This document shows, piece by piece, positions 50,461-63,205 of a DNA stretch of 64,000 bases. Both the position numbers and the translations under genes were made by a program. Where the stretch lies: NCBI GenBank assembly GCA_963576785.1, contig OY756148.1, positions 1,240,001-1,304,000 of the forward strand. The letters run 5' to 3'. The notes under the pieces were generated by a model that saw only the letters and a list, made by a program, of their open reading frames with translations, made no database searches and was not told the DNA's origin. Numbering within the stretch: position 1 is the stretch's first letter; every line of letters starts with the position of its first letter. Source of the DNA: Chlorophyllum brunneum. Lineage: Eukaryota > Basidiomycota > Agaricomycetes > Agaricales > Agaricaceae.

Positions 50461-52912
50461 ATGGTGTCTTGGAAGCTGGCCCTGGGGCTTGGTACCTTTG
50501 TCCAGTTCCTTGGACATGCCAAGAGCGTAACTGTGTATTATCAGCCAGGACAAAATCCCTTCCAAACCACCACTGCTGCTGCTGCTGATTATACAGGTGC
50601 CGCTGCCTACAATCCAACCGTTCTCGTCCCTCCCCCTCCCCCTACCGATCTCAACAGGAACTTCCCTATCCAGCTCTTCGCTGGCGGCGTCGCAGGCGCA
50701 TCGATCCCTCAACATGGAGACTTCTTTGGTTTTTCGATAGAAATGTCCGTCGTCAACCAAGTCCGTGAGTACAGTTTTGTCTGCCACGCCTTCTATCGCT
50801 CACGACCCTCTTTAAGTCGGGAAGAATGAGTGAGCTTTTACACAATAACGGCCTCGTGTTCTCGACCAACCCGTCACAGGTCCTTTGTCCAGGTTCCTTT
50901 CCTCAACCTAATGGCCAACTTGGCCCAGCGGTCGGGGCGCGTTCAAATTCGAGTTGGTGGTAACACTCAGGAGACTGCGGTGCTCGTCCCCAGCACCCCT
51001 GATGGGCGTATATTAGAGAAAAACTTGACTGGTGTCACCAACCCGGTATATCGCTATTACCAATGCACTTGTTCCGCAACCTAATGAATTGTTAGACACA
51101 AACACCGCCCTTGATTTTCACCCCTGGATTCCTGTATCTTATGTCCAACATCTCTTCGCTCGTCAACGTCCACTGGTACATTGGTGAGACTAGTGCCCGC
51201 TCCTCGTAGTCATGGATGCCTTATCCGTATCCAGGTGTCCCATTCTTCGATGTACCCAACTTCAGGCTGGATATCGCAGAACAGGGACAGCAGATCTTAG
51301 GAGATTATCTGATTGGTATTCAAGTTGGAAACGAACCCGACCTCTACGTCGACCATGGCCATCGTCCGCAAGGTTACAATGAATTTACCTATGCACAAGA
51401 ATTTGGCGAGTTGGTCAACGCCATGAACAATGAAGCCAATGCAAAGAACCAACACCTACTTATTGGACCCAACATTGCCATGCGTTGGACTCCCGAGCAA
51501 GTTTGGAACACCGGTTTTGTCGACACCTATTCCCAGAACCTTGTCACCCTTGCAGTAGAAAGGTACGCCATTCATACACACGCGATCGATCAATGATACC
51601 ATTCCGTCTCTTTAGATACCCAAGTGACAACTGTTTTGCCCAATTCGGTGTTGGAACCCCAAGGCAACCGCAGGAAATGTTTCCTCAATACCTCACCCAT
51701 GCCTCGGGCCAAGGGATCGTGTCTGCTTACCTCAATTCCACGGCCTTTGCTCAAACTCGAAACAAGCCATTCATGATGTTCGAGACTAACACGGCTTCCT
51801 GTGGAGGTTTCGCTGGTATCTCCGACTCTTTCGGTGCTGCTCTGTGGGGCCTGGACTATGCCATGACTATGGCTTACAGCAACTTCACTGGCGCATTATT
51901 CCACATTGGTGGTCAGAACGTGTTCTACAACGTACGTCTCCCAACTGTAATTACAGGATGGACTAGTGACTGATGATCCTTTCTGGCCAGCCTTTCACTC
52001 GTGAGTCTTTTAATTAAATCCACAGTTTATACTTGGGATACTGAGCCGTGCTTAAGCTCCTCCTACCAACCAATCTGATTTCCATCAATGGACCATTGGA
52101 CCCATATATTACTCCGCTCTCGTTATGGCTGAGGCTCTTGGAGCCTCCAACAAGTCCCAGGTGTTCGATTTAGCGGCCAACAGCAACAACCCCTTCACCC
52201 CTGCTTTCGCGATTTACGAGGATGGAAATCCTGTCCGTGTACTACTTGTAAACTTCATCACCGACCAGTCCGGAAATAGTGATCTTACTGCTGCCATCGC
52301 GATTGGTGGAGGTCAGACTGGTATAGCTTCTACTACGCCTGCCTCCGTCAAAGTCAAGTAAGTCATTGTCCGCTTTCTCGGTCCACAAATGGGATCTGAA
52401 TAACTGTACTGTAGGTACCTCCGCGCGGACTCTGTTGCCCAGAAGGGCAACTTCACTTGGGCTAACCAGGTGCGCTAACCTAGTGATATACCTAACAGAT
52501 GTTGACCCATTATCTCCAGACCTATGGCGATCATTTCTCTTCTGATGGCCGCCCCGTAGGCACCGAAGAGATTATTACAGTCAACTGTGACCAAACTGCT
52601 GGCGTGTGCAACATTCCCGTCTATGCTCCTTCTGCTGCCCTCGTATTCCTTACCGATAGCGCACAAACGGAGGACGCTGGTGAACCAACCACGACTTATT
52701 CTACCACCGCTAGGACGAAACTCTTTAACACTGTGACAGTCGATCCCGCAGTATTGGCCACCTCGAATGGACATAAGGGAATGGCCGAGCTGGGAAGCAC
52801 AAGTAAAGGCAGTGTTAGTGCTGCTCAAGGTCTCAGGGCACACCTACCAGGGCTGAGTGTTGCGCTTTCCGTGGCGTTTGGTGCTGTCGTGCTATTCGGA
52901 AGGAGGTGGTGA
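50461..52912 (+). CDS. GH79 beta-glucuronidase-like enzyme, membrane anchored
   Basis: Clan GH-A glycoside hydrolase of family 79 (beta-glucuronidase/heparanase-like), probably acting on glucuronic-acid-decorated glycans outside the cell. A signal peptide (MVSWKLALGLGTFVQFLG) opens the protein. Short poly-Ala (GCT repeats) and poly-Pro tracts follow, then FLNLMANLAQRSGRVQIRVGGN. The acid/base glutamate is in IGIQVGNEPDLY and the nucleophile candidate in FMMFETNTASCGGF. Further blocks are GAALWGLDYAMTMAYSN, LFHIGGQNVFYNPF, GPIYYSALVMAEALG and LLVNFITD, then a beta-rich C-terminal domain. The last 25 residues are hydrophobic (GLSVALSVAFGAVVLFGRRW), either a GPI-attachment signal or a membrane helix. 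About eight short introns are implied. It follows a divergent promoter shared with acyl-CoA oxidase. Confidence 0.9.
50571..50588 (+). repeat. CTG/GCT microsatellite in GH79
   Basis: Five consecutive CTG-type triplets encode a short Ala run just after the signal peptide of the GH79 protein. Confidence 0.7.
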
Positions 52913-53297
52913 GGGTGTAGGTGGACGAATTGAGAAGTAATACCGCGACGTTGCTCGACGCTAGTCGCGAGCCCAGTGAGATGAGATCATTGATATGGAC
53001 TCAAATGTTTCACTCTTTTTTCTCTCCTAACTATGATATACTACTATAGATCAGTCCCGACGACGTTGCATTCATTGGGGCTTTATATGAGAATTTTCAC
53101 TTGTTTTTGACAGTTGCAGACAATATTCCGCGTAGCAAGTAGTGTTTAGTGTAGTATATACCGATATACCACGTCCTCTCCTTACCTATAACCTACCAAC
53201 TCGCTAGTCGGATGGTCTTACCTCCGGAGTAGCATATATTTGCCGTTATCTGAGGATTGTAAGCCCCAAGTAGGTATTCGCCGCTGGCAAGTGAATA
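52913..53297. other. intergenic, GH79 3' end to YBP-family gene
   Basis: 385 nt containing the GH79 3' flank and the expected 5' region of the next gene. TATATACC-like AT-rich elements lie near 53155-53170. No in-frame ATG exon was identified for the downstream gene. Confidence 0.4.
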
Positions 53298-55422
53298 TTG
53301 AATATTGACTTAGCGGAGTTGAAGAAATACAAGCGCATTACCAACCCCACAAACGGAAATTGCGATACCATCATCTCTCCCTTATCCAATGTCGGGGGAC
53401 GGCGTACGTGTTTTCTGCTATTTCTTATGATCTATATTAACTTGCTAAGGGTACAGGATACAGTTAGTGCCATTGCTGCAGCTGCCACAAACACGCGCAG
53501 TGGTGCCAGCGGACAAACTCTAGCGGAATTATACACCCTGGTATCGACAGCGGGCGTCGCTGACTCTCTTGTGCGAAGCCTCATCCGACAAAAAAGAACC
53601 AAGGAAAGAAGCTGAAATTGGCTTCATATAGGATGTTTTGAGCCTCCTGTCTGTTCTACTACCTTGCAGAGACCCTGCTGCTAGGGATCTCATCGCAATC
53701 ATGGGTGAATGTAGTTCAGCTAAGGAGGTGGTTATGGCTGTCCAAGAAGAGATGGAAAAGGTTGCAGAAAGAGTTGAAAATGAGGATGAAGATGGAGATA
53801 GCAGAATTAATGAGGAAACTGGATTGGTGGAAAGATTAGTTGAGCTGGCAGAACTTTATCGTGCGGGTAAGCCTTCGTTTGAACCTAACTGAGGGAATAT
53901 GGCTGATTATTCTTCTTTTTTCTCTTGTGTGCCAGCTATTCCGAGGCTCAAGTTGAGGAAAAGGACGGCATCGGAAACGCTCCAACCTCTACTTTCTAAT
54001 TTGCAGCGCACGATGGAGACAATTTCGCCGTACACCATCAAGTCTGCTGAAGCTAGGACATTGATGAGTGCGGTAGGAAGTATGGTATCTGCAACGTTGA
54101 AGTGGCTGAAGGGCCTGCCCACGGTTGACTCAGAACAACTGGCGAAGTGTCAGGTATGTACATATGCACTCGAGACGGTGCGTACGACCGATCCCGTATA
54201 TATTTGATATAGTCGCTCTTGAAGTTAGTGCTTGATTGTGCTCTGATGTCGTTCAGACGTCTTTTGGGATACGATACAGCACCTCAAGCCTTGGAGATGT
54301 GTTTTCCAAGGCTGCGTCTAGGCGGAGAGGAATCAAACCAGGGGGAAGGACGTCAAATTATGGACAATTATGCAGTGAGCATGTGTATTACTGACTGAAA
54401 AACGGAAAGGCTAACTGCTCTTCCCTAGTCTACATACAAGGATCTGGGATATGTACCAGACCAACTCATCTCCTCCCCTTCTGTTATCTCCGTTATCCTC
54501 CTCGTGCATGATTGGATATCCTCACCAGCACCACTCCCAATCTCGCAACTTCCACTCTTTATTCCTAGCATTCTTACGATGCTTCAGCCAACTTCCAACC
54601 TCGAAGACGACGCCTTCGCCTTCCTCCTCTTCCTCTTCCACCGGAATAAAATCAGCTCCAAAACTGAAGTCTCGCCAGAGATTATCGACGCACTCGTACC
54701 GCAGTTTATTACCCTCTCCAGCGCGCACCCGTCACCACCAACACGTCATCAAGCCTTCCGCATTTTATCTCTTCTCCTTGCGTCTGGCCCATCGCAGCTG
54801 CGATTCCAACTACTGGCAGATCTCGTGGCGAAATGTGAATACCCTCAGATGCGCGTTGCGGCTGTTGGTCTGGTCAAAGATGCCGTACTCGAAGCTCTTG
54901 ACTCGAAGACTATGAGTGCACAAAATGCATTTGGTACATCAATGTTCATGAGAGTGTTCGGTCCTCTCTTGTTCCGGCCGAGTCCACCAGAAGTATTTGA
55001 GACAAATTTGAATCTTGAGGAATTTTTGGAGAGCCCAGAGCCAAAGCGAATTACAGAAGTTTTGTCGTTGTACTATGTGATTCTCTTACGGGACAAGGGC
55101 AACTTGGTGAATAAATTCCCCCCAGTTCTTACTATATCGACTAATTGATACCTCGCAGACGGCGGTTAGGGATAAAGATATGTTGACGACTGTGGAGCAG
55201 AATCTACTCGGTCCCCTGAAAAGTTGGCTTGCAGCAATCATGGATGGGGATCTGGCCCAGGGTGAGCTTGAGTATCGTGTGTGTGTTTGAAGTAAATTGC
55301 TCAATCCAACCCAAGACGCTCGTGGGCATGGCATGATACCTTTAGTTTCATTGCAGATGGGTTTGGATCGAATTGAAGAGGCCAGCACAAACTTGAAACA
55401 TCAATCGAGCCAACTACAATGA
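53298..55422 (+). CDS. YAP-binding / ALF4 / glomulin family protein (start not found)
   Basis: Helical-repeat protein that I place in the Ybp1/Ybp2-ALF4-glomulin family. Members include yeast Ybp1 (Yap1 redox signalling) and glomulin (cullin-RING inhibition). Recognisable segments in order: ITNPTNGNCDTIISPLSN, AELYTLVSTAGVADSLVRSL, VLSLLSVLLPCRDPAARDLI, NLQRTMETISPYTIKSAEAR, LGYVPDQLISSPSVISVILL, FAFLLFLFHRNKISSKTEVS, TRHQAFRILSLLLASGPSQL and LVAKCEYPQMRVAAVGLVKD. The last exon ends NLKHQSSQLQ at 55422. The mostly helical, Leu-rich repeats fit. No ATG starts the first visible exon: a TGA precedes it at 53292 and nearby ATGs do not splice in cleanly. The true start is therefore in an unrecognised upstream exon, or the gene is 5' damaged. 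Confidence 0.75.
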
Positions 55423-56128
55423 AATTTACCGAACGCACTGGGTCGAGGACCACCGGTTTATAGAGAGGGTACACTTGCCTCGCCTTTCTTTACGTTTTTT
55501 CATTTTAGCGCGGCGGAGCACACCTCGGAGGTTGCTCTTCGTTCTATGCTTCTCCCTCAGGTGCAACTATGTGATATATCCAATGATAATAGGCATCTGC
55601 CTCAGGAACCACGAATCGATGGGATACAGTGAAGCTAGAATAACCTGTGTGCCATACAAACTCCAATTCCATCCGCGGTATTCATGCCATTCGACATGAT
55701 AGAATTCTACCAGTCCAAAGTATAACTCTCCAATCAATCACGAAATGGTCCGACCCGGTCCCACGTCGACATCGTGGCGTGGGTTCAGACTCAGAGCTGA
55801 ATGACATCGCCCGTGCGTGGGTGGTGTCCCAGCCCTTGCAAAATTCTCACGTTGGACACATTGAGGAAGTGAGAAGCTCTCGGTTGCACCCATCTCGGAG
55901 ACAATGTGGAAAGAGAACGACTATTTATACATAGCGGCGATGCATTGCAACGCGGGGTGTCGATTGTCTTCACAAGACCAACATTGAATCAGCAGGTAAT
56001 CGCCGCCCAATTGGCTCAGTGGGGTCCACAAGGGAGAGTATTATAAGAACCTTCCTTGTCAAGTGTTCACCTTGTGACCTGACCCCGACAGCTCTTACTG
56101 CGACCGACCCATCGCTTTGGTGGAAGAC
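55423..56128. other. intergenic before permease
   Basis: About 700 nt holding the 3' flank of the YBP-family gene and the permease promoter. ORFs here are short and unconserved. Confidence 0.4.
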
Positions 56129-58697
56129 ATGGAAGCAACAACCTCCAAAGAAAAGGGGAACTCGAACGAAACAATTGATATCCCTACGGACCATGCCGCG
56201 AAAGACCTGCAAAAATTGGGCTATACCCAGGAATTGACCCGAGTACGTCCCTGATCTGAACCAATTATTCTTGGATGAACGAAGACCCATAAACCCTAGA
56301 CAAGAGGGTTATCGCATGTTCTTTTTAGTGAGTGAACTTTGTATGTCTAATGGGAACCATTTCGTTTTGATCGGACGCCTTCAGTGACACTCGGTTCGTG
56401 ATACCGCCCACACTGCTCTCGTATGATACTCATTCCTGATCACGAATATATAGCCATCATGGCAGTTCGTGAGCACATACAGTCACTAATCTCTGCGTTC
56501 GCTTATTTTCTGGAAACGACTAGCTTTTGGACTTTCAGCGCCAATAGCAACTTCTTTGATAGGAGGGGGACCTGCAGTTATGATCTGGGGGTACGCAATG
56601 CGCGTATATTTGGGTAGCATGGGAAGCTCAAGAGCAACAGACTCGCAATGGTGTCGATCTTCTGTCAAGCGCTTGCCCTATCTTTGGCAGAGATCTGCTC
56701 GAAATATCCTACTTCCGCGGGCGCCTATTACTGGACATTCCGCCTCGCGGCACCACGCTACAGATTACTGTGTTCTTGGATTAACGGATGGCTGACCATG
56801 GTGGGGGTGTGGACGATCAGTTTATCCGTCAACTTTGTACGTCATTATGATTTCCACGTTTTGAACGACTTCTGATGTGATATTCAGGGTACGGCGCAGC
56901 TGGTCGTCGCAGGCGCCGGTATTTATCATCCTACGTGGGTCGCTACGGCTTGGCAAACCTGTATGTCCCCCGATCTACGATAGCATCTGTCTAGATACTT
57001 ATACTTGAAATGCGCAGACCTGATATTCCTAGCCGTCACCGCATTTGCTACTGCGTTCGGCATCTTTTTTAACAATCTATTGCCCGCCGTGGACGTGGGT
57101 CTATTTCCCGGAATAGTTAGCGCAGTCGGTACTCACTGCCCTGATAGATCCTGTCAGCGGTCTGGACCCTCCTCGGGATGATCGGTGAGTATAACTTTAA
57201 GTAGCTTTTTGTCATTGAGATGTCAACGGAACCGGATCTGACTGACTCACAACCTCCGTTGCGTATATAAGCCATGCTCATATCTCTATCTGTCAAAGCC
57301 GCCTCTGGTCGGAGACCAGCATCTTTTGCGTTTGGTTTCTTCGACCCCTCAGCCTCAGGTTGGACAGCAGGATGGTCATTCTTCATTGGTCTGCTTCCGG
57401 TAAGTTGCATGGTCACATTTTGACATCGGTTGTTAACGGCGGTTCAGCCAGGTAAAAGCATTTACTCCTCATGGTCCTAGGGATGTAGAGCTCATGTCGC
57501 TCCATAGCGTATGCGTACTCTGCTATTGGAATGAGTCAGTTCTAATTAACCTTCTCAAGTCCTGGGAACTGATGGTGATTTCTTCCACAGTCGCGAGCAT
57601 GTGTGAGGAAGTTCGAAATCCTGTCAGGGAAGTTCCACGTGCTCTTGCATGGTCCATACCTATTGGCTTTCTGACCGGCCTCCTTTTCCTTCTACCCGTG
57701 GTTTTCACGTTGCCTGACATAAATATGCTACTCGCTGGTGAGGCGATCCCATGATGAACGGACGTCTAAAGATGCTCATGATCAGTATTGAAGTGCCTGG
57801 TGGCCAGCCTATAGGAGTTTTATTCACATCAATTATGGGCTCTCGTGGTGGCGGATTCGGCATGGTAACTATTTATATCAATCATGCTCATAATTCAACA
57901 GCATTAATGATGGAGCTACATTGACAGTGGTTTATTAGTACGTACATCCACACCTCTGGCGCGAACCCAATCCCTGAGAGATCCGTTTGTAGTTTTCATG
58001 ATCGGCATATTCTGCGCGATTTCTATTTGCTGCGCTGCTTCACGAGCCACGTGGAGCTTTGCAAGGGATAAGGCCATCCCCTATCCAAAGTTCTTCGCGA
58101 GGATCAATCATGGGTTCCTCGAAGGCGTTCCTTTGAATGCTTACTTATTGGCAACGTTGATCCAGGTCCTTCTTGGGCTTATCTTCCTGGGATCAAGCGC
58201 CGCCTTTAACGCCTTTGTAGGAGTTGGCGTCATATGTTTAGGCGCTAGTTACGCCATGCCAGTACTGCTGTCAGCCCTTGACGATCGACGTCAAATGCGG
58301 GACGCGCCCTACAACCTTGGGCGCTGGGGATTTTTCATTAATTGGTTCGCAGTACTGTGGGTGTTATTCGAAATTGTACTGTTCTCAATGCCCGCGGTGA
58401 TCCCAGTGACATCGATTTCAATGAGTGAGTACAAACGTCATCGGACCACTATCTGCTACTCTTCTCTGCGAGTAATTGTGGCTGAATACGGCTAGATTAT
58501 GCTTCTGTCGTGTTCGTAGGGTTCGCGGCAATCAGTGCTGTCTGGTATATTGTTAGTAAGTCGATGGATGTCGAATGACCGCGATCTGAAACGCTCATCT
58601 GAATTATATAGATGGTCGACACCATTTCTCAGGACCCCCTATCCCCAGTGACATCTTGATCTATGAGAATTCAGATCCCTCGGAGCCACACCCGTGA
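56129..58697 (+). CDS. amino-acid / choline-type permease (APC superfamily)
   Basis: Plasma-membrane or vacuolar transporter of the fungal amino-acid/GABA/choline permease group (UGA4/HNM1-like). The N-terminus is hydrophilic (MEATTSKEKGNSNET, DLQKLGYTQELTR). A later exon carries the APC signature LSAPIATSLIGGGPAVMIWG. Then come LALSLAEICSKYPTSAGAYY, LLCSWINGWLTMVGVWTISL, GTAQLVVAGAGIYHPTWVAT, ASGWTAGWSFFIGLLPPAYA, EVRNPVREVPRALAWSIPIG, FLTGLLFLLPVVFTLPDI, VPGGQPIGVLFTSIMGSRGG, CAASRATWSFARDKAIPYPK, VPLNAYLLATLIQVLLGLIF and APYNLGRWGFFINWFAVLWV. The gene ends FSGPPIPSDILIYEN...PHP. About ten short introns are needed. The junction between the first exon and the first membrane helix (56250-56520) is not resolved. 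Substrate is not predictable from the sequence. Confidence 0.9.
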
Positions 58698-58899
58698 TTG
58701 GAACCGAGGTCCAGCAGGGTCCGCTTTGTAACCTTATGAGCTTTTGTGATGTTATCGTGTTAGTGCGAAGTCGCCCGCACACCACTGTTCAGATCGAAGA
58801 TTGGGGATAGTGGTTTTCGTTGAATTCTTGGACGGATATGTTCATCCGAAACCAATTAAATATAATGGACCATAAATACAATCTATTACCACCCGCTAA

Positions 58900-59600
58900 T
58901 CACGCAGTAAGCTTGGGTATCACCTTGGTCATTTGGTCGATATTTATGAACTGCACCCATGATTCCAGCTGCTTTGAATCCTCATACCATACAAATTTGA
59001 GATCGTCGCACCCACGGAAGAACGCACAACAACATTGGTACTCCTCTTCGACTAGTTTGGGCTCAGTACCGCGTGCGACCCCCAACTTAGCGCGGTATAG
59101 GCGGAACTCCCATCCCGTTAGTGCGTGTCCATCGGCGGTCGCAGACTTGTTGTCTACGTCGAACTCGAGCCGAGCCCAATCGAATGCAGAGCTCTGTCCG
59201 ATGGCCCTTGCATATGAAAATTTCAAGGTCAAGATGATGCACAGCCTCCAGAGGACCAAGTCGTGGTTGGGGGAGGCGGCGGTGATGGCTGCCAATTCAG
59301 AGGGTGTCAACTGCTCCGATGTTTCAGTCAAGGTGAAAGGAACTTTCCGGATGAGCACTATCGCACCTTATGCTGGACCGACTCAATGTACGAGGAGAGC
59401 GTAGCTCGACCGGGTATCTTGTGTACGAGAATGCCGAGGCCGATATTGATTACTTTTTTCTGGGGGCCCTGCGTCATTGCCATGCCGAGAAGGGAATTGT
59501 CCTGGGCTAGATGGTAGCCAATCATAGAATGAAGAAATTTTTCTGGTGGTAGATCATCCTGATCGATGGGCTTTGAGTTTGGAAACTTGAAGACGACTTG
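58900..59600 (-). CDS. unrecognised protein, minus strand (partial model)
   Basis: Two consecutive reading frames look strongly protein-like and join near 59359 at a short intron. The upstream part reads VVFKFPNSKPIDQDDLPPEK, FLHSMIGYHLAQDNSLLGMA, MTQGPQKKVINIGLGILVHK, then a Ser/Tyr-rich segment ending ESVQHK. The downstream part begins LIRKVPFTLTETSEQLTPSE, continues SPNHDLVLWRLCIIL and FDWARLEFDVDNKSATADGH, and ends WVQFINIDQMTKVIPKLTA with a stop at 58900. More exons probably lie to the right (59610-59750), but I could not fix the frame. I do not recognise the family. Beta-rich segments such as ALTGWEFRLYRAKLG and DDLKFVWYEDSKQLESWV suggest a soluble fold. It converges with the permease gene. 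Confidence 0.5.
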
Positions 59601-62600
59601 TGAAATTTACCTGTTCTATCCAGTGTTTGCCATTTTGTGTGAGACAATCCCGCCATTTCGCCCGTGGTATTCGCCGATGTCGCATCATGAGGAGTGGGAG
59701 CATTGAGAGGAGCAGGTTACCTGGAAAACATATTGGTCAACGCACGTTCGGGGAAGAGTGTGTTACCTACGGAAGGTGTCGGGATCTGAAGGTTTGTACT
59801 GAATGTTGGCACCAGTAACGCATTCCTTTACTAGTGCATGACATGCGTCGTATTCCTAGGATTTTTATGAGTGGCGGAAACGGCATCATCCGAAAGTGCT
59901 CACTTCCAGGCTATAGTCGCGGTTCAGAGATATCATCCAAACTAGTATTGGGCACTCATAGGCAGTGCCCATTCCAGCCATTGCATCGAGTATGGGAGTA
60001 TAGAGGGATTGTGGCTGCGAAGTAGTTGGTGAGAACCTATATACTGGACGTTATGAGCATCGTGCACAGCCTACCCTTGCCCATAAAACAAGAGAACAGT
60101 CACAGTCACAGGCCCAGTATATTCGATTTTATTGTGCTCCCTCGATATTCCTCCCGCTCGCCCTCCCACCAACCATCACCCTTTGAACAAAAAGAGCGAC
60201 CACATGGTGAACCGAAGGACAAGGGCAAGCCGGTGACCCGCCGCGTTCACCTTGGGCCTCACACACCAGGAATTGGTAGCCCTTCCGGCTCCCAATTTCC
60301 TTCCCTGAACCTTCGTGTGGTCGGATTTTGAATGGTTAGATTAGCCAACGGTCACGTCCACCGAACAGGAATTCGACTGAGGTCATCATAATGAACACAA
60401 TAAATATCTTCACGCCCCCCTGCACTACATTATGTTTCACGCCCTTTACAACATGCTTGCTGAAAGACAATGCAGGTTTCCACCTAGTATACAAGCCACG
60501 AGGCTGCTCTTAGCGACTCACTCCGTGATGCTTACCCCAATGAATTTGCTCCAGGCCTTGATGGATCAAGATCTAGACGCTTGGCCTCGGAGCACCGTTA
60601 TAGATAATATTTGCCAGATTGCCTACAGTAAAAATGCGGTGTATATTGATGCTGTGGCCGCTTCTGTAACTAATCCTCTCCTTATGGGCGGTCGAACTTT
60701 AAAGGGCTAGCTCCTACACGCCTTTTGATGTGAAGTCGGGCGCTAGCTAGGTCGCATGCTCCCTCCCCTGTGTTCTCTGTGGACAGTAACTTCTTTCCGT
60801 AGGGACCACACTTTAGGTGGCATATTCAATGGTAACGGTTGTGGGCATCAGGGTTGGATTATCAGCCTCCCTTCGGCAGTGCGGATGAAGCTCCACCGTC
60901 CGTCCAAACAACCTCATTCGCAATAAGGTATTGCCAATGATCACACGAGTCAGTATGGCCCATACTGTATGGGTAATTGAACACACTCGTGGCCATACTG
61001 GGGTTAAGGGTGTAGCGACTCTTGCCTCGTTACACCATCACTGGTGTAAACAGCTTGTATGGCGTTAAAGGCTCTTATTGTCAAATACTCGGAAACTCTG
61101 TACGTATCCAATTGTGTAGTTCTCTTACTCAAATGGATTGAATATCATGGCATCTCCATTCCGCCGGTGTAGAATGATACAGAAAACTCCTGCCAATCTG
61201 CGGAAAACCTTACCCCTCGATTGGCCCTTACATATATCAAAGGACTGACAGAATAAAGGCTGTCATCGTGATCCAATGTAATGCCACAAATAACACGCTC
61301 TGGGCCAAAGCACATATCGAATATCTCAAGCCTCAACACGCCCCAAGCTGAGCCTATAAATCTCTTGAGAACCATGCGACGCCCGGTGACCACACCCTAC
61401 CTCCACACCTCCAGTGCTCTCTACCCTTGCCCACGTTCTTCCAGGCCTCTAGCTAAACAAGTCTGGCATCTCTGGTCACCCCTCTTTCACATGCTCAGTT
61501 TCGACGTATTCCTGTCTTAGCATCGGTCCGTCTTCGATGCTCCATTCTTTCCGGTTATTCCCCGTGCGTGCCCGTTTATCGAAAATATACTTTGTAGTTC
61601 CGCCTCGACCCAATGGTAGGGGTCTATCACCGGCTCTCATCGATTGATGCCTACACCACGTTGCAAGTTATCAAAGAAGCTCAAGTGACATAAAGCTTGG
61701 TCCAAACACACGAGATTCACGGAGTTTTGTCAACCGGGTCGGAGGATATAGCCCTCAACATATTTGTACTCGACGAAAATTGTATTATAGATCGGGATGT
61801 GTGGTTCGACGTAAGATTTTAAGTTCAAATGAAGTTAAACACCGTTACGAAAATGCGATCAACGCAATTCCAGGCCGGTATTCTGAGATGAAAACATTCG
61901 TCCAAGACTGGAGCTCGCCAATCCGGGACAAGCCTCGTAAATATTTTCCTTTGGGTCCTTACGGTCACAGGATGGTGACTTGCCGCTGGTACACTGCGGA
62001 GACTGCTTCAATTACCCAGGCAAATGGGTGGTGTGGATACAACAGCGGGGACGGTCTCCCGGTGATCGTGGTACTACCTTCTGCCCGACACCGCCTTCCG
62101 GGATTAGGATCCGAGCTCATGTCGACTATATGTGCACCCCGACGCAAAAATAAGTAACAACAGGCCAAGGGATGGGGCCCGAGGCATTACTGTAGCCCCT
62201 GCGGAAGTGTAAGCCGCAATCATCAAAGTACACCGCCGACAGTTGTCCCGCCGGTAGTAACCCCCCAGGAGGATAACTTCTCATGAACTACCGTTTGCGG
62301 CTGCTGGACTTGGAGCGGGAGGTGGGAGAGGTGGAGAGGTTGGTCTCGGAGATGAGTGTTGTAGAATGGAAAGCCTGGAGATCACGTTGGGGTATGGGGT
62401 GACTTCTGGCTAGATCCGATTTGTGATACTCGAGATTGTAATGAGCAGTTGGTACTGATTCCGGAAGCCTGTGGGGGTGTGTGTGTTAATATTTACCCAT
62501 AAATGTCAGACTTGTGGGTTTATCGGAGTTAGTCTTGACAGAAGAGGTGATAGAGGATATGTCACCTCGTTTTTTGCCTCATTTCCTGCCGAGCTTCCAT

Positions 62601-63205
62601 CTCTACTTACTACTTTCAGCTTTAGTAATTCCGCATATACGCATGTCCTTACCTCTCTCATCATCATCCTCCGTAGACAGTGGGATATCCCCTGTAGGTG
62701 AACGAAGGACTTTGGTGTGGTAACATACGGGGTGGAGAACGCAGCATTTGTCCGAAAAAGGAAGAACAGCCTTCAAACGGATCAACGCATGGCACCAGTA
62801 CAGGCGCTCGTAATGTGTGACGCAAGTTCCTTGGTGGTGCAGCATTTACTTTTTACGTTTTATTTCTGCGCACAGAGTATTTTAGAAAGACACTGCATAA
62901 AGCAAAATGTAAGAGGTCGTGGCTCCGTAGCTATGACGCCACGGTTCACATCATTTCTCCGTTCAAGGACACCCGCCCACATATCATGGGTCCTTGTGGG
63001 GACCAAACTTTCACGGCTCCTCGCATTAACACACAGTCCTCTCTCTCCGAACAAGGGGCACAATCATTTATTGGTTGTGGAATCAGTGAAAAATGGGTTG
63101 ATCATAACGAGTGGGAAAGTCTAAAAATCCATAAACAAACTCCAAACGTCCAAGTACCCAGCGACTGATCGCCCTCTCACCCTGCCTGAACTCAGAATTC
63201 AGGCC
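59601..63205. other. gene-poor stretch
   Basis: About 3.6 kb. The left end may contain further exons of the minus-strand gene at 59 kb. Plus-strand ORFs at 60026-60331 and 60432-60710 (101 and 92 codons) have some protein-like composition but no recognisable family. A cluster of palindromes lies at 60951-61049. The rest shows nothing that I can support. Confidence 0.4.
60951..61049. repeat. clustered palindromes
   Basis: A 17-nt palindrome (CAGTATGG-C-CCATACTG, 60951-60967) is followed by GGCCATACTG at 60991-61000, the inverse of CAGTATGGCC. A perfect 7-bp hairpin TTACACC-N6-GGTGTAA lies at 61030-61049. No coding frame explains them. Confidence 0.55.

Noticed and set aside
58820..59404. 194-codon plus-strand ORF
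   Set aside because: It mirrors the better-supported minus-strand coding segments and has no protein-like pattern of its own.
60026..60710. Two plus-strand ORFs considered as retrotransposon Gag-like remnants
   Set aside because: No zinc knuckle, protease, reverse transcriptase or terminal repeats were seen nearby.
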